NCBI GenBank assembly: GCA_964344565.1
Contig: CAYFNT010000008.1
Coordinates: forward strand, 82,350-146,349
Direction: 5' to 3'
From: JACNKJ01 sp964344565
GTDB lineage: Bacteria > Krumholzibacteriota > Krumholzibacteriia > JACNKJ01
Length of the DNA: 64,000 nucleotides
Shown: piece after piece, positions 17,790 to 27,291 of the stretch
How the letters are laid out: the number at the start of each line of letters is the position of its first letter
Numbering within the stretch: position 1 is the stretch's first letter
Translations under genes and position numbers: made by a program
Notes under the pieces: model-generated
What the model saw: only the letters and a program-made list of their open reading frames with translations
Told to the model about the DNA's origin: nothing
Database searches by the model: none

Positions 17790-17819
17790 ATGCGCAGGCA
17801 CCCCTGAACGGGAGGTCCG

Positions 17820-20180
17820 ATGCGTTCCGTCCTCGTCTACATGCTGCTCCTGGCCGCTTCCGCCGGCGCCACGCCCGGCTGGCTGGGCGTCTACTACGAT
17901 CCCGTGGCGCCGATTCCGTCCCTGGAGTCGGGCCTAGAGCGCGAGGAACTGCTCGGCGCGGCCAGCGGCCTGCGCCTGAGCCTCGTGTTTCCAGACTCGC
18001 CGGCCGAACTCGGCGGCCTGCTCCCCGGCGATCTCATCTTCGCCCTGGACGGCGAGCCCTTCACCTCGCCCGCGAATCAGATACGCCAGGATTTCCGCGG
18101 GCGCATGGACGGCCGCGAGGCGGGCGAGCGGGTGCGCTTCCATCTGATTCGCGACGCCATCGACCGCGAGCCCGAAGGCGATTTCTGGAAGGATCCCGAG
18201 GCCTACCTGGAGGCCATGCCCCAAGGTGCCCGCATTGAAGCCAGCGCCTTCAAGGAACAGCGCATGCTCGAAGTTGTGGTGGAACTCGGTCATCGCCCCG
18301 AGGCGAGATGGCCTGCGCCGAAGCCCAACGAGGAGATCTATCCCGATGTTCGATTCCCCAGAAGCGCGTGGTCCGAACTCGTCGCAGGCCTGGCGAAACG
18401 CGAAGAGGTCGAATCGGACCATGAAGATCTTCTCGACAGGCTCGCGAAGACCCAGAAGACCGCCGACCCCTTCCGCCTGGATCCGGTGATCTACGCGCTT
18501 CGCGATCCCCTTCGCATGGAGAGCATGGCCGCGCACTACCGGGACCGCGCCGCCGAGTGCTACTCGCCGAAAGCCGCGCTGGATCTGAGCGCCACCTGGA
18601 TGTCCACCCAGCCCCACTGGCCGATTCCCTATCGACAGCTGCCGTCGACCTTCGACGAGCTTCTTGCCGATGTCCGAAGCGTACTGGCGAGAGCAGGCGA
18701 GCAGGTCGCCAAGGCCTTCTCCGGCCTGAGCGAGGAAGAGCGCGAGTTCCTGCTCGAGCAGCGCTGGGAGCTCAGCGAGGTCTTCGCGAAGGACATCTAC
18801 ATCCACTTCGATGAGGACCGCGCGCGCTATCGCCGGAATCAGCGACTGCTCGAACTGGCGGAAAGAGTCGATCAATCCGCCTTGCAACTTGCTGCCCAAC
18901 TGACTTATTCCCTGCACGAATTGAGATGGATCCAATCCGCGCAGATGATTGTTCGACGGCAATTCGGTGGAGCCACTAGCGACGAGATCCTACACGAGGA
19001 AGAAACGACTCTAGGGCGCATCCTCATCGGCGGGGAGGGTTCGCACTGGTATCGCCAAAAGGACTACGCTTTCATCTTCGACCTCGGCGGCGACGACTTC
19101 TACTCCGGCAACACCGGCGCCAACGCCGGCTGGGATGTACCCATTTCCCTCTGCATCGATCTCGCCGGCGATGACGCATACGAGAGCACGACACCCGGCA
19201 ACCAGGGCTGCGGAAGCCTCGGCGTGGGAGGGCTTGTTGACCTTGCCGGAGACGACAGCTACGTCGGCATACAGTGGTGCCAGGGCACGGGCTTTCTTGG
19301 AATCGGCTGGCTCATCGACTATGCCGGGTTCGACACCTACCGAGGCCGCTCCTTCTGCCAGGGCGTGGGCCTCTTCGGCGCGGGCATTCTGATCGACCAA
19401 CTTCACGACGACCGTTACGAGGCCGACGTCCACTCCCAGGCCTGCGGCCTGGCCGGCGGCGTGGGTCTGCTTCTCGATCATTTCGGCGACGACGAGTACT
19501 ACGCCAAGGGACTCTATCCCACCGGCTACGGCGACGAGGGCATCTTCGACGCCTGGAGCCAGGGCTGCGCCACGGGGTTCCGCACCCTGGCCTCCGGCGG
19601 CATGGCCCTGCTCTACGACGGCGGCGGCGAGGACACCCTGGAGGCGGGCAACTTCTCCCAGGGCGGCGGCTACTACCACGGCTGGGGCATGCTGATCGCC
19701 GGCGGCGAGGAAAGCGACCACTACATCGGCTCCCGCTACAACCAGGGATTCTCCGCGCACCAGGCCCTGGGCAGTTTCATCGAGATGGGCGGCGACGACC
19801 TCTACCAGACCCGCCAGGGCGTGGCCCAGGGTCTCGCCTGGGACGAGTGCGTCACCCTTTTCATCGACCAGGCCGGCGATGACCGCTACGAGGGCGGCGC
19901 CTTCTTCTCGCAGGGCGCTTCGGCCCACAACAGCCTCTGCGTCTTTCTCGACAGCGGCGGCCGCGACCTCTACCGCTACGCGCCCGGCCCCGCTCGGGCC
20001 GGCGGCAACGACTATCACGGCGGCACGAGCCTGTCGCTATTCATCGACGTCGGGGGCCGGGACAACGAGTACCCGCTCTGGGAGGCTCCTGAAGGCGCCT
20101 ACCTCTACCAGCCCGAACACGGTTTCTGGCTCGACCTGAAAGGCCCGGTCTCGAGCGCCATCGAGGAGCTGTCGCGATGA
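17820..20180 (+). CDS. Secreted PDZ-domain protein with about twelve 26-residue GDD-Y repeats, 786 aa
   Basis: Signal peptide (1-17, cleavage near SAGA). A PDZ-like domain at about 45-115 (SPAELGGLLPGDLIFALDGE) is followed by a helical, charged region (about 120-400). From about 417 to 753 there are roughly twelve repeats with the consensus (L/F)IDxxGDDxY, then a Gly/Gln-rich turn such as SQGxGxxGxG. A beta-solenoid, perhaps ion-stabilised by the aspartates, is likely. No named family recognised. GGGAGG precedes the ATG; the stop overlaps the next gene. Function unknown. Confidence 0.85.
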   Translation: MRSVLVYMLLLAASAGATPGWLGVYYDPVAPIPSLESGLEREELLGAASGLRLSLVFPDSPAELGGLLPGDLIFALDGEPFTSPANQIRQDFRGRMDGREAGERVRFHLIRDAIDREPEGDFWKDPEAYLEAMPQGARIEASAFKEQRMLEVVVELGHRPEARWPAPKPNEEIYPDVRFPRSAWSELVAGLAKREEVESDHEDLLDRLAKTQKTADPFRLDPVIYALRDPLRMESMAAHYRDRAAECYSPKAALDLSATWMSTQPHWPIPYRQLPSTFDELLADVRSVLARAGEQVAKAFSGLSEEEREFLLEQRWELSEVFAKDIYIHFDEDRARYRRNQRLLELAERVDQSALQLAAQLTYSLHELRWIQSAQMIVRRQFGGATSDEILHEEETTLGRILIGGEGSHWYRQKDYAFIFDLGGDDFYSGNTGANAGWDVPISLCIDLAGDDAYESTTPGNQGCGSLGVGGLVDLAGDDSYVGIQWCQGTGFLGIGWLIDYAGFDTYRGRSFCQGVGLFGAGILIDQLHDDRYEADVHSQACGLAGGVGLLLDHFGDDEYYAKGLYPTGYGDEGIFDAWSQGCATGFRTLASGGMALLYDGGGEDTLEAGNFSQGGGYYHGWGMLIAGGEESDHYIGSRYNQGFSAHQALGSFIEMGGDDLYQTRQGVAQGLAWDECVTLFIDQAGDDRYEGGAFFSQGASAHNSLCVFLDSGGRDLYRYAPGPARAGGNDYHGGTSLSLFIDVGGRDNEYPLWEAPEGAYLYQPEHGFWLDLKGPVSSAIEELSR

Positions 20181-20746
20181 AGCTGCCCGAGGACATGCGC
20201 CGCGTGCTCGTCATCGGAACCAGCTGCTCCGGCAAGACGACCCTGGCCGCCTCCATCGCCGAGATCCAGGGCAGCCGTCACATCGAACTGGACCGGCTCT
20301 GGTGGCTGCCCAAGTGGCGCAGCCGCGAGGTGGAGGAGTTCCGGGAACTCACCCGCCGCGCCGTGAGCACCCAGTGCTGGGTGGTGGACGGCAACTACAG
20401 CTTCGTGAGAGACATCACCATGAGCGGCGCCACCTCGGTGATCTGGCTCAACTATTCCTTTCCCCGGGTCTTCGGCCGGGCTCTCAGGCGAACCGTTCGG
20501 CGCGTGTTCACTCGGGAGGAGCTTTTCGCCGGGAACCGGGAGGGATTTCGTCAGTCCTTCCTGAGCAAGGACTCGATTCTCTGGTGGGTGATCACCACCT
20601 GGCGGCGCCGGCGGCGGGAGTACGGACGCATGGCCGGACATCCCCATCATCCGCCCTTCGTGGAGCTGCGGCATCCCCGCGAGGCGGAAGATTTTCTCGA
20701 TGCGCTGCAGGAGCGCGACTGGAAGCCCTGCGAGGAGAGCGAATGA
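20177..20746 (+). CDS. P-loop nucleoside/nucleotide kinase-like protein, 189 aa
   Basis: Walker A is GTSCSGKTTLA near the N-terminus and the pattern HIELDRLWW...WVVDGNYS matches the small adenylate-kinase-like (FlaR/topology-modulation-like) family. The second half is Arg-rich. The start ATG overlaps the upstream stop and the gene overlaps ddl by 4 nt. Phosphorylated substrate unknown. Confidence 0.82.
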   Translation: MKLPEDMRRVLVIGTSCSGKTTLAASIAEIQGSRHIELDRLWWLPKWRSREVEEFRELTRRAVSTQCWVVDGNYSFVRDITMSGATSVIWLNYSFPRVFGRALRRTVRRVFTREELFAGNREGFRQSFLSKDSILWWVITTWRRRRREYGRMAGHPHHPPFVELRHPREAEDFLDALQERDWKPCEESE

Positions 20747-21681
20747 AGGTAACGGTTCTCATCGGCGGCAGGTCCGCGGAACGCGAAGTGAGTCTGGCCA
20801 CCGGCGCGGCCATCGAGGAAGCCCTACGCGGGCTCGGCCACGAGGCCGAATCGGTGGATCCCATGGACGACGACTGGAAGTCGAAGCTCGCGGCCCGCGG
20901 CCCCGATCTCGTCTTTATCGCGCTGCACGGCGGCGCCGGCGAGGACGGGCGCATCCAGTCCGAGCTCGAGAAGCTGGGGCTCGTCTACACGGGCAGCGAT
21001 CCGGCCTCCAGCGATCTGGCCATGGACAAGCAGGCCTCCAAGGACCGGGCCAAGGCCCTGGGCCTGCTCACGCCCGAGTCGCGGCGTTTCCGGCTCGCGG
21101 ACGACGAGCGCGCCAGTCCGGCCACGGTGATGGAACTCACCGAGATCGTCGAGAGCAGCATCGGCTATCCCTGTGTGGCCAAACCCAACCGCGAGGGCTC
21201 CAGCGTGGGCCTGGCCCTGCTCTTCAACCGCGAGGACGCCTCCCTCCGCCTGCCTCGCACCATTCGCGCCTCGGGAGACATCCTCTTCGAGCGCTACATC
21301 CCCGGCCGCGAGCTCACCGTGGCCATTCTCGGCGACCGGGCCCTGCCGGGCGTGGAGATCCTGCCGGAGAGCGGGCTCTACGACTACGAGCACAAGTACA
21401 GCAAGGGCAAGACCCGCTATCAGTGCCCCGCCGATCTGCCGGGGGACATGCTCGAGGAAATGGAGCGCCAGGGCCTGGCCATCTTCCGGGACCTCGGCTG
21501 CCGCGAACTGGGCCGCGTGGACTTCCGCGGCGACGAGGACGGCCGCCTCTGGTTCCTGGAAGCCAACACCATACCCGGCATGACCGAGACCAGCCTCGTG
21601 CCCATGGCCGCGGCCGCCGTCGGTCTTGACTTCCCGGGCCTCGTGGCGGAAATTGCCCGTCACGCTTTGGAGAGGAAATGA
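20743..21681 (+). CDS. ddl: D-alanine--D-alanine ligase
   Basis: ATP-grasp enzyme making the D-Ala-D-Ala of peptidoglycan. IGGRSAEREVSLATG binds the first D-Ala; ALHGGAGEDGRIQ is signature 1; KPNREGSSVG binds ATP; EANTIPGMTETSLVP is signature 2 with the Mg ligands. At 312 aa the length is right. The Tyr/Ser of the active site cannot be placed with certainty. ATG at 20743 overlaps the kinase-like gene. Confidence 0.94.
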   Translation: MKVTVLIGGRSAEREVSLATGAAIEEALRGLGHEAESVDPMDDDWKSKLAARGPDLVFIALHGGAGEDGRIQSELEKLGLVYTGSDPASSDLAMDKQASKDRAKALGLLTPESRRFRLADDERASPATVMELTEIVESSIGYPCVAKPNREGSSVGLALLFNREDASLRLPRTIRASGDILFERYIPGRELTVAILGDRALPGVEILPESGLYDYEHKYSKGKTRYQCPADLPGDMLEEMERQGLAIFRDLGCRELGRVDFRGDEDGRLWFLEANTIPGMTETSLVPMAAAAVGLDFPGLVAEIARHALERK

Positions 21682-22457
21682 AGGCACTCTACGGAATGAT
21701 CCATCTGGCGCCGCTGCCGGGCAGCCCTTCGGGACAGCTCAGCCTGGACGCCATCGAGGAGCGGGCCCTGCGCGACGCGTCGCACTACGCCGAGGCCGGC
21801 TTCGCGGGAATCATGGTGGAGAACTACGGGGATGTGCCCTTCCACGGCGGATCCGTGGGTCCGGAGACCGTGGCCCAGATCACGCGCATCGCCCGCGCCC
21901 TGCGCCTGGCCCATCCGGGATTGGCTCTGGGCGTCAACGTGCTCCGCAACGACGGCGAGGCCGCCCTGGCCGCGGCCGAGGCGGCGGGGGCCGATCTCAT
22001 CCGGGTGAACGTGCTCTCGGGCATCTCGAACTCGGATCAGGGGCCCCTCATTGGACGGGCGGCCGAGATCTTGCGTCTGCGGCGGCGGCTGGACAGCGCG
22101 GTGCGCATCTTCGCCGACGTGGACGTGAAGCACGCGGTGATGGCGTCCCACATGGACGCCCTGCACCAGGCCGAGGACCTGGCCGAGCGCGCGGGGGCCG
22201 ACGCCCTGGTGGTTTCGGGCCGCGCCACGGGATCCTTGCCCGACACGCAGCTGCTCGGGCGGCTGCGCGAGCGCTTCGATTCCTTTCCCATTATTATTGG
22301 TAGCGGGCTCAGCCCGGAAAACGCATCAGACCTGCTGGCCGCCGCCGATGGCGCCATCGTCGGATCCTCCCTGAAGGTCGGCGGCCGCACCGAAAACCCC
22401 GTGGACCCCTCCCGCGCCCGTGCGCTGGCGGAGGCCGTCCGCAAGCTCGAGGAGTAA
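21678..22457 (+). CDS. BtpA/SgcQ-family TIM-barrel protein, 259 aa
   Basis: The N-terminus YGMIHLAPLPGSPSG and GFAGIMVENYGDVPF are typical of BtpA. ADLIRVNVLSG, FADVDVKHA and the C-terminal phosphate-binding-type IIGSGLSPENASDLL are also present. In cyanobacteria BtpA affects photosystem I; outside them, as here, the role is unknown and a small phosphorylated metabolite is the likely substrate. Overlaps the ddl stop by 4 nt; cysS follows after 4 nt. Confidence 0.87.
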   Translation: MKALYGMIHLAPLPGSPSGQLSLDAIEERALRDASHYAEAGFAGIMVENYGDVPFHGGSVGPETVAQITRIARALRLAHPGLALGVNVLRNDGEAALAAAEAAGADLIRVNVLSGISNSDQGPLIGRAAEILRLRRRLDSAVRIFADVDVKHAVMASHMDALHQAEDLAERAGADALVVSGRATGSLPDTQLLGRLRERFDSFPIIIGSGLSPENASDLLAAADGAIVGSSLKVGGRTENPVDPSRARALAEAVRKLEE

Positions 22458-22461
22458 AGGC

Positions 22462-23898
22462 ATGTCCCTGCACGTCTACGATCCCATCCGCAAGAAGAAG
22501 GTGGAGTTCAAGCCAGTGGTCGACGGCAAGGTGGGCATGTACTTCTGCGGCATGACCGTGCAGGGCGAACCCCATGTGGGACATATGCTTGCGACCCTCA
22601 CCGGCGACATGGTCAGGCGCTACCTGGTGCACAAGGGCTACGACGTCGTGCTGGCTCAGAACTTCACGGACATCGACGACAAGATCCTGCAGAAGGCCTC
22701 CGAGGAGGGCGTCGAGTATCAGGATGTGGCCCAGCGGAACATCGACCTCTTCTTCAAGTTCTCCGAGGCCCTGAACATCCTGCCGGCCACGGTCTATCCC
22801 AAGGCCACCGAGCACATCGCCGAGATGCACGAGCTCATCGAGGCTCTCATCGAGAAGGGCCACGCCTACGTGAGCGGCGGCGACGTCTACTACGACGTGA
22901 AGAGTTTCAATGACTACGGCCGTCTTTCGGGGCGCCGGGTGAACGAACTGCTCTCGGGCGTGCGCGTGGACGTGGTGGAGGGCAAGCGGGACGACCTCGA
23001 CTTCGCCCTATGGAAGGCCGCTCCCGAGGACGAGCCCGGCTTCGAGAGCCCCTGGGGCTGGGGACGCCCGGGTTGGCATATCGAGTGCTCGGCCATGAGC
23101 ATGAAGTACTGCGGCCAGACCCTCGACTTCCACGGCGGCGGGCTGGACCTGAAGTTTCCCCATCACGAGAACGAGCGGGCCCAGAGCGAGGCGGCCACGG
23201 GCCAGACCTTCGCCAACGCCTGGCTCCACAACGGGATGGTGACGGTCCACGGCGAGAAGATGAGCAAGTCCGAGGGCAACTACGTGTCCATGACCCAGCT
23301 CCTGGAGTGGTACGAGCCCGAGACCGTGCGCTTCTACCTGCTGTCGACCCACTTCCGCAGCCGCGCCGAGTTCGATCGGGAGCAGCTGGACCGGGCCGGC
23401 CAGGGCCTGGACCGCATCCGCGAGTTCAGCCTTGGGCTCCACGAGCGCCTGGCCCGGGCCCCCGAAGCACTCGAGGTGCAAGGTGAAGCGGGACAGTCGC
23501 TTGTGAAGGCCTCAGAGCTGGCCCTTGAGCGCTGGACCGAGGCCATGGACGACGATTTCAACACCGGCGGCGCCATCGGCCATGTTTTCGAGCTGGTCAA
23601 GGAATTCAATCGCCTGGTGGCCGAGGATGACGAAGGGCTGTCGGCCGATCGCGGCGCCCTCCAGACGGCCCTCGAGGCCCTCAAAACCATGGCCGGCGTG
23701 CTGGGGCTCTTCAAGGAGGGGCTGCCGGCTGAGCGTAAGCTCGAAGTGCCCAAAGAGGTTATGCAGTGGGTCGCCGACCGCGAGGCCGCCCGCGCCGCCA
23801 AGGACTGGGCCGAGGCCGATCGGCTCCGCGATCTGGTGGCCGATGCGGGGTTCGAGATCATGGACGGCTCGGGCGGCAGTCAGGTAAGGAAGAAATGA
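22462..23898 (+). CDS. cysS: Cysteinyl-tRNA synthetase
   Basis: Class Ia synthetase, 478 aa. The HIGH-type signature is in CGMTVQGEPHVGHM, whose Cys is the first zinc ligand. WHIECSAMS and HHENERAQSEAATG supply the other zinc ligands. The second signature is KMSKSEGN, followed by the DALR anticodon-binding region. MTVQGEP differs from the common PTVYDYA form. ATG at 22462 follows GGAGTAAAGG. Last gene before the tRNA/tuf transcription unit. Confidence 0.95.
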   Translation: MSLHVYDPIRKKKVEFKPVVDGKVGMYFCGMTVQGEPHVGHMLATLTGDMVRRYLVHKGYDVVLAQNFTDIDDKILQKASEEGVEYQDVAQRNIDLFFKFSEALNILPATVYPKATEHIAEMHELIEALIEKGHAYVSGGDVYYDVKSFNDYGRLSGRRVNELLSGVRVDVVEGKRDDLDFALWKAAPEDEPGFESPWGWGRPGWHIECSAMSMKYCGQTLDFHGGGLDLKFPHHENERAQSEAATGQTFANAWLHNGMVTVHGEKMSKSEGNYVSMTQLLEWYEPETVRFYLLSTHFRSRAEFDREQLDRAGQGLDRIREFSLGLHERLARAPEALEVQGEAGQSLVKASELALERWTEAMDDDFNTGGAIGHVFELVKEFNRLVAEDDEGLSADRGALQTALEALKTMAGVLGLFKEGLPAERKLEVPKEVMQWVADREAARAAKDWAEADRLRDLVADAGFEIMDGSGGSQVRKK

Positions 23899-23929
23899 CA
23901 AAAACTCTTGGCTGTCGACTTCTTTCCTG

Positions 23930-24009
23930 TTGGCCGGAGGGGTTCGCGTGCGCCTCTGAACTCCGGCCAAGAGCCAAAAGCCGAGAGCCAATGGCCCTCC
24001 GCTTTTTTT
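23930..24009 (+). terminator. Terminator-like hairpin after cysS
   Basis: A perfect 10-bp stem TTGGCCGGAG/CTCCGGCCAA (23930-23939 with 23961-23970) is followed by short repeats (GAGCCAA, AAGCCGA, GAGCCAA) that can pair with CTTGGCT at 23908-23914. A T7 tract lies at 24003-24009. The T tract is not directly against the main stem, so efficient termination is uncertain. Confidence 0.5.
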
Positions 24010-24019
24010 GGCTATCCCC

Positions 24020-24049
24020 TTGACACTTTTTGACTTTCCACTTTAATAT
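24020..24049 (+). promoter_or_regulatory. Strong promoter of the tRNA-tuf operon
   Basis: Consensus TTGACA (24020-24025), 18-nt spacer, TAATAT (24044-24049), about 130 nt upstream of the first tRNA. The downstream CGCC-rich start region resembles a stringent discriminator. Confidence 0.85.
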
Positions 24050-24179
24050 GCGCCTCCGGCGTTTTGTGCCGGTAGTCGGACAGGTGTGGGCGCGGACTCC
24101 ACTAAACCATCTAGCACATTCGTCCTTCTCCAACCCCCTGCAGGGAGAGAGGGACATTTGCGCAGTAGTGCGCAGCGAT

Positions 24180-24252
24180 GCTGGCGTAGCTCAATTGGTA
24201 GAGCGTCTCACTTGTAATGAGAGGGTTGGGGGTTCAAGTCCTCTCGCCAGCT
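24180..24252 (+). tRNA. tRNA-Thr (UGU anticodon)
   Basis: 73 nt cloverleaf. Acceptor GCTGGCG pairs with CGCCAGC, the anticodon loop is CTTGTAA (TGT), and the T loop is TTCAAGT. CCA is not encoded. First of four tRNAs before tuf. Confidence 0.95.
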
Positions 24253-24272
24253 CCTGGTTCGACGAATGGTTC

Positions 24273-24354
24273 GGAGGGGTTCCCGAGCGGTCAAAGGGAA
24301 CAGACTGTAAATCTGTCGGCGAAGCCTTCGGTGGTTCGAATCCACCCCCCTCCA
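24273..24354 (+). tRNA. tRNA-Tyr (GUA anticodon)
   Basis: 82 nt with the long variable arm expected of bacterial tRNA-Tyr. Acceptor GGAGGGG/CCCCTCC, anticodon loop CTGTAAA (GTA), T loop TTCGAAT, discriminator A. CCA is not encoded: ACC follows the stem. Confidence 0.94.
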
Positions 24355-24394
24355 CCGGCCCTGCGGCGCGGGTCCTCGACCTCGCTGCAAATTT

Positions 24395-24468
24395 GCGGGA
24401 ATAGCTCAGCTGGCTAGAGCATCAGCCTTCCAAGCTGAGGGTCGCGGGTTCGAATCCCGTTTCCCGCT
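24395..24468 (+). tRNA. tRNA-Gly (UCC anticodon)
   Basis: 74 nt. Acceptor GCGGGAA/TTCCCGC, anticodon loop CTTCCAA (TCC), T loop TTCGAAT, discriminator T. Confidence 0.95.
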
Positions 24469-24486
24469 CCGTTGTTGAATACGGAT

Positions 24487-24559
24487 GCCCAGGTAGCTCA
24501 GCCGGTAGAGCACATCCTTGGTAAGGATGAGGTCGTCAGTTCAAGTCTGATCCTGGGCT
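24487..24559 (+). tRNA. tRNA-Thr (GGU anticodon)
   Basis: 73 nt. Acceptor GCCCAGG/CCTGGGC, anticodon loop TTGGTAA (GGT), T loop TTCAAGT. Completes the Thr-Tyr-Gly-Thr-tuf order also found in E. coli; tuf follows 70 nt later, so the tRNAs and mRNA must be processed from one transcript. Confidence 0.95.
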
Positions 24560-24613
24560 CCATCTTTCTTCAATCCCGCGCCGCGGAGAGGTGCGGCACA
24601 TTCAACGATCCTT

Positions 24614-25821
<1,208 letters not shown>

Positions 25822-25831
25822 GAGCCGCATC

Positions 25832-25981
25832 ATGCGCGAGATCGTCAAGCTGAGGTGCACCAAGTGCGAGAAGCACTGGTACACCACCATGAAAAACAAG
25901 CGGCTTCACCCGGACCGGATCGAGCAGAAGAAGTACTGCCCCCGGGACCGGGAGCACACCGTTTTCAAGGAAGCAAGGTAA
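25832..25981 (+). CDS. rpmG: 50S ribosomal protein L33 (bL33)
   Basis: 49 aa starting MREIVKLRCTKCEKHWYTTM, with NKRLHPDRIEQKKYCPRDRE in the second half. The first CxxC zinc pair is present. The second pair is reduced to one Cys (CPRD), so zinc binding may be lost or altered. Too short for many ORF callers. Ribosome site AAGGAG lies across the tuf stop, so it is co-transcribed with tuf. Confidence 0.93.
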   Translation: MREIVKLRCTKCEKHWYTTMKNKRLHPDRIEQKKYCPRDREHTVFKEAR

Positions 25982-25984
25982 GAA

Positions 25985-26053
25985 GAGTCGCCAGCCACCA
26001 GTCGCCAGTCGCCAGCTCAAAACTGGAGACTCGGGACTGGAGACTGGTGACTC
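25985..26053. repeat. Heptad-repeat inverted repeat between rpmG and tRNA-Trp
   Basis: Left arm 25985-26015 consists of GTCGCCA-type units and right arm 26023-26053 of CTGGAGA-type units; the arms are imperfect reverse complements of 31 nt with a 7-nt loop. The transcript can form a long hairpin immediately before tRNA-Trp. Confidence 0.75.
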
Positions 26054-26056
26054 CGT

Positions 26057-26130
26057 AGGCCAGTAGCTCTAATTGGTAGAGCGCCGGTCTCCAAAACCGG
26101 ATGTTGGGGGTTCGAATCCCTCCTGGCCTG
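26057..26130 (+). tRNA. tRNA-Trp (CCA anticodon)
   Basis: 74 nt. Acceptor AGGCCAG/CTGGCCT, anticodon stem CCGGT/ACCGG with loop CTCCAAA (CCA), T loop TTCGAAT, discriminator G as in other tRNA-Trp. It lies between rpmG and secE, a widespread bacterial position, and is flanked by two heptad-repeat hairpins. Confidence 0.95.
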
Positions 26131-26138
26131 CCTGTTGA

Positions 26139-26205
26139 AGTCGCCAGCCGCCAGTCACCAGTCGCCAGTGAACATCTGGAGACTCGAGACTGGAGACTGG
26201 AGACT
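26139..26205. repeat. Heptad-repeat inverted repeat between tRNA-Trp and secE
   Basis: Arms 26139-26168 (GTCGCCA units) and 26176-26205 (CTGGAGA units) are imperfect reverse complements with a 7-nt loop, a near copy of the element at 25985-26053. It ends 15 nt before the secE start. Confidence 0.75.
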
Positions 26206-26220
26206 CGGAAAGGATCCGAG

Positions 26221-26418
26221 ATGTTCACGAGACTCCGTGATTACGTGCGCGAAGTTTGGCTCGAAATGGGCAAGGTCACCTGGCCCACCCGGGACGAGCT
26301 GAAGGAATCCACGCGTGTGGTCATCATCGGCTCCATTCTTCTGACCGTGTTCATTTTTCTCATCGACCGCGTCATGGGCTTCGGCATCGACGGCATCACC
26401 CGTCTGCTGGGCTCCTAA
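26221..26418 (+). CDS. secE: Preprotein translocase subunit SecE
   Basis: 65 aa single-span form: amphipathic N-terminal YVREVWLEMGKVTWPTRDEL (the conserved W-P-T-R region) and one membrane helix (about 35-53). Clamps the two halves of SecY in the membrane. GGATCCGAG precedes the ATG at 26221; the in-frame extension upstream covers the repeat and tRNA and is not real. Confidence 0.93.
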   Translation: MFTRLRDYVREVWLEMGKVTWPTRDELKESTRVVIIGSILLTVFIFLIDRVMGFGIDGITRLLGS

Positions 26419-26454
26419 ACCTGAACACTCACCACGGACCCTCCTGGAGGAATC

Positions 26455-27261
26455 ATGGAAGAGCGGGAGAAGGACATAGCTTCCGAAGCCGAAGGCGTCG
26501 CGCCCGAGGCCTCCGCTCCCGTTGAGAATCCCTTCGGGGGAGGGGGCGAGGTCGAAGAGGCCGTCGAATCCGAGCAGGACGAAACCGAAGTCGCCGAGGA
26601 GGAGACTCTCGTGGCGACGGACGTCGAAACGGAGGCGGAAGAGGAAGAAGATACCGACGAGGTCGAAGAGGAGCAGCCCGCGGCCGCGCCCGAGCAGCCC
26701 GAGACGCCTCGCAACCCGAAGCTGAAGTGGTACGCCGTGCACACCTACTCGGGGCACGAGAACAAGGTGCGCACCAACCTGCTTCGCCGGGTGGCCCTGG
26801 AGGGCATGGAGGAAAAGATCGGCCAGGTTCTCATCCCCACCGAAGAGGTGACGGAGATGAAGAAGGGGAAGAAGACGACCGCCACGCGGAAGTACTTCCC
26901 GAGCTACATCCTGGTCGAAATGGAGATGTGCGACGAGGCCTATCACCTCGTCAACGGAATCAGCGGCGTGACGAGTTTCGTGGGCCTGGACCCGCGGGAA
27001 CCGTCCCGTCGTCCGGTGCCTTTGCGGCCGGCCGAAGTGGACCGGGTGCTGGGGCGCATCGAGAGGCCCGCGGAGCACAAGCCCACCGAGATTCCCTATC
27101 AGGTGGGCGACCACGTGAAGGTCATGGACGGGCCCTTCAGCGATTTCAACGGCATCGTCGACGAGGTCAACCAGGAGCGAGGAACCCTGAAGGTCATGGT
27201 GACCATCTTCGGCAGGGAGACGCCTGTGGAACTGGATTTCCTCCAGGTCGAACCCCTCTAG
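26455..27261 (+). CDS. nusG: Transcription antitermination factor NusG with acidic N-terminal extension, 268 aa
   Basis: NGN domain from about residue 88 (LKWYAVHTYSGHENKV, then RKYFPSYILVEMEM) and a C-terminal KOW domain (YQVGDHVKVMDGPFSDFNG). It binds RNA polymerase and links it to Rho or the ribosome. The first 85 or so residues are almost all Glu, Asp, Ala, Val and Pro, roughly 80 residues more than the usual protein, and probably disordered. The ATG has a TGGAGGAATC ribosome site, so the extension is probably made. Confidence 0.95.
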   Translation: MEEREKDIASEAEGVAPEASAPVENPFGGGGEVEEAVESEQDETEVAEEETLVATDVETEAEEEEDTDEVEEEQPAAAPEQPETPRNPKLKWYAVHTYSGHENKVRTNLLRRVALEGMEEKIGQVLIPTEEVTEMKKGKKTTATRKYFPSYILVEMEMCDEAYHLVNGISGVTSFVGLDPREPSRRPVPLRPAEVDRVLGRIERPAEHKPTEIPYQVGDHVKVMDGPFSDFNGIVDEVNQERGTLKVMVTIFGRETPVELDFLQVEPL

Positions 27262-27291
27262 GCTCAGGACGAAAGAACGGGAGCATTTAGA

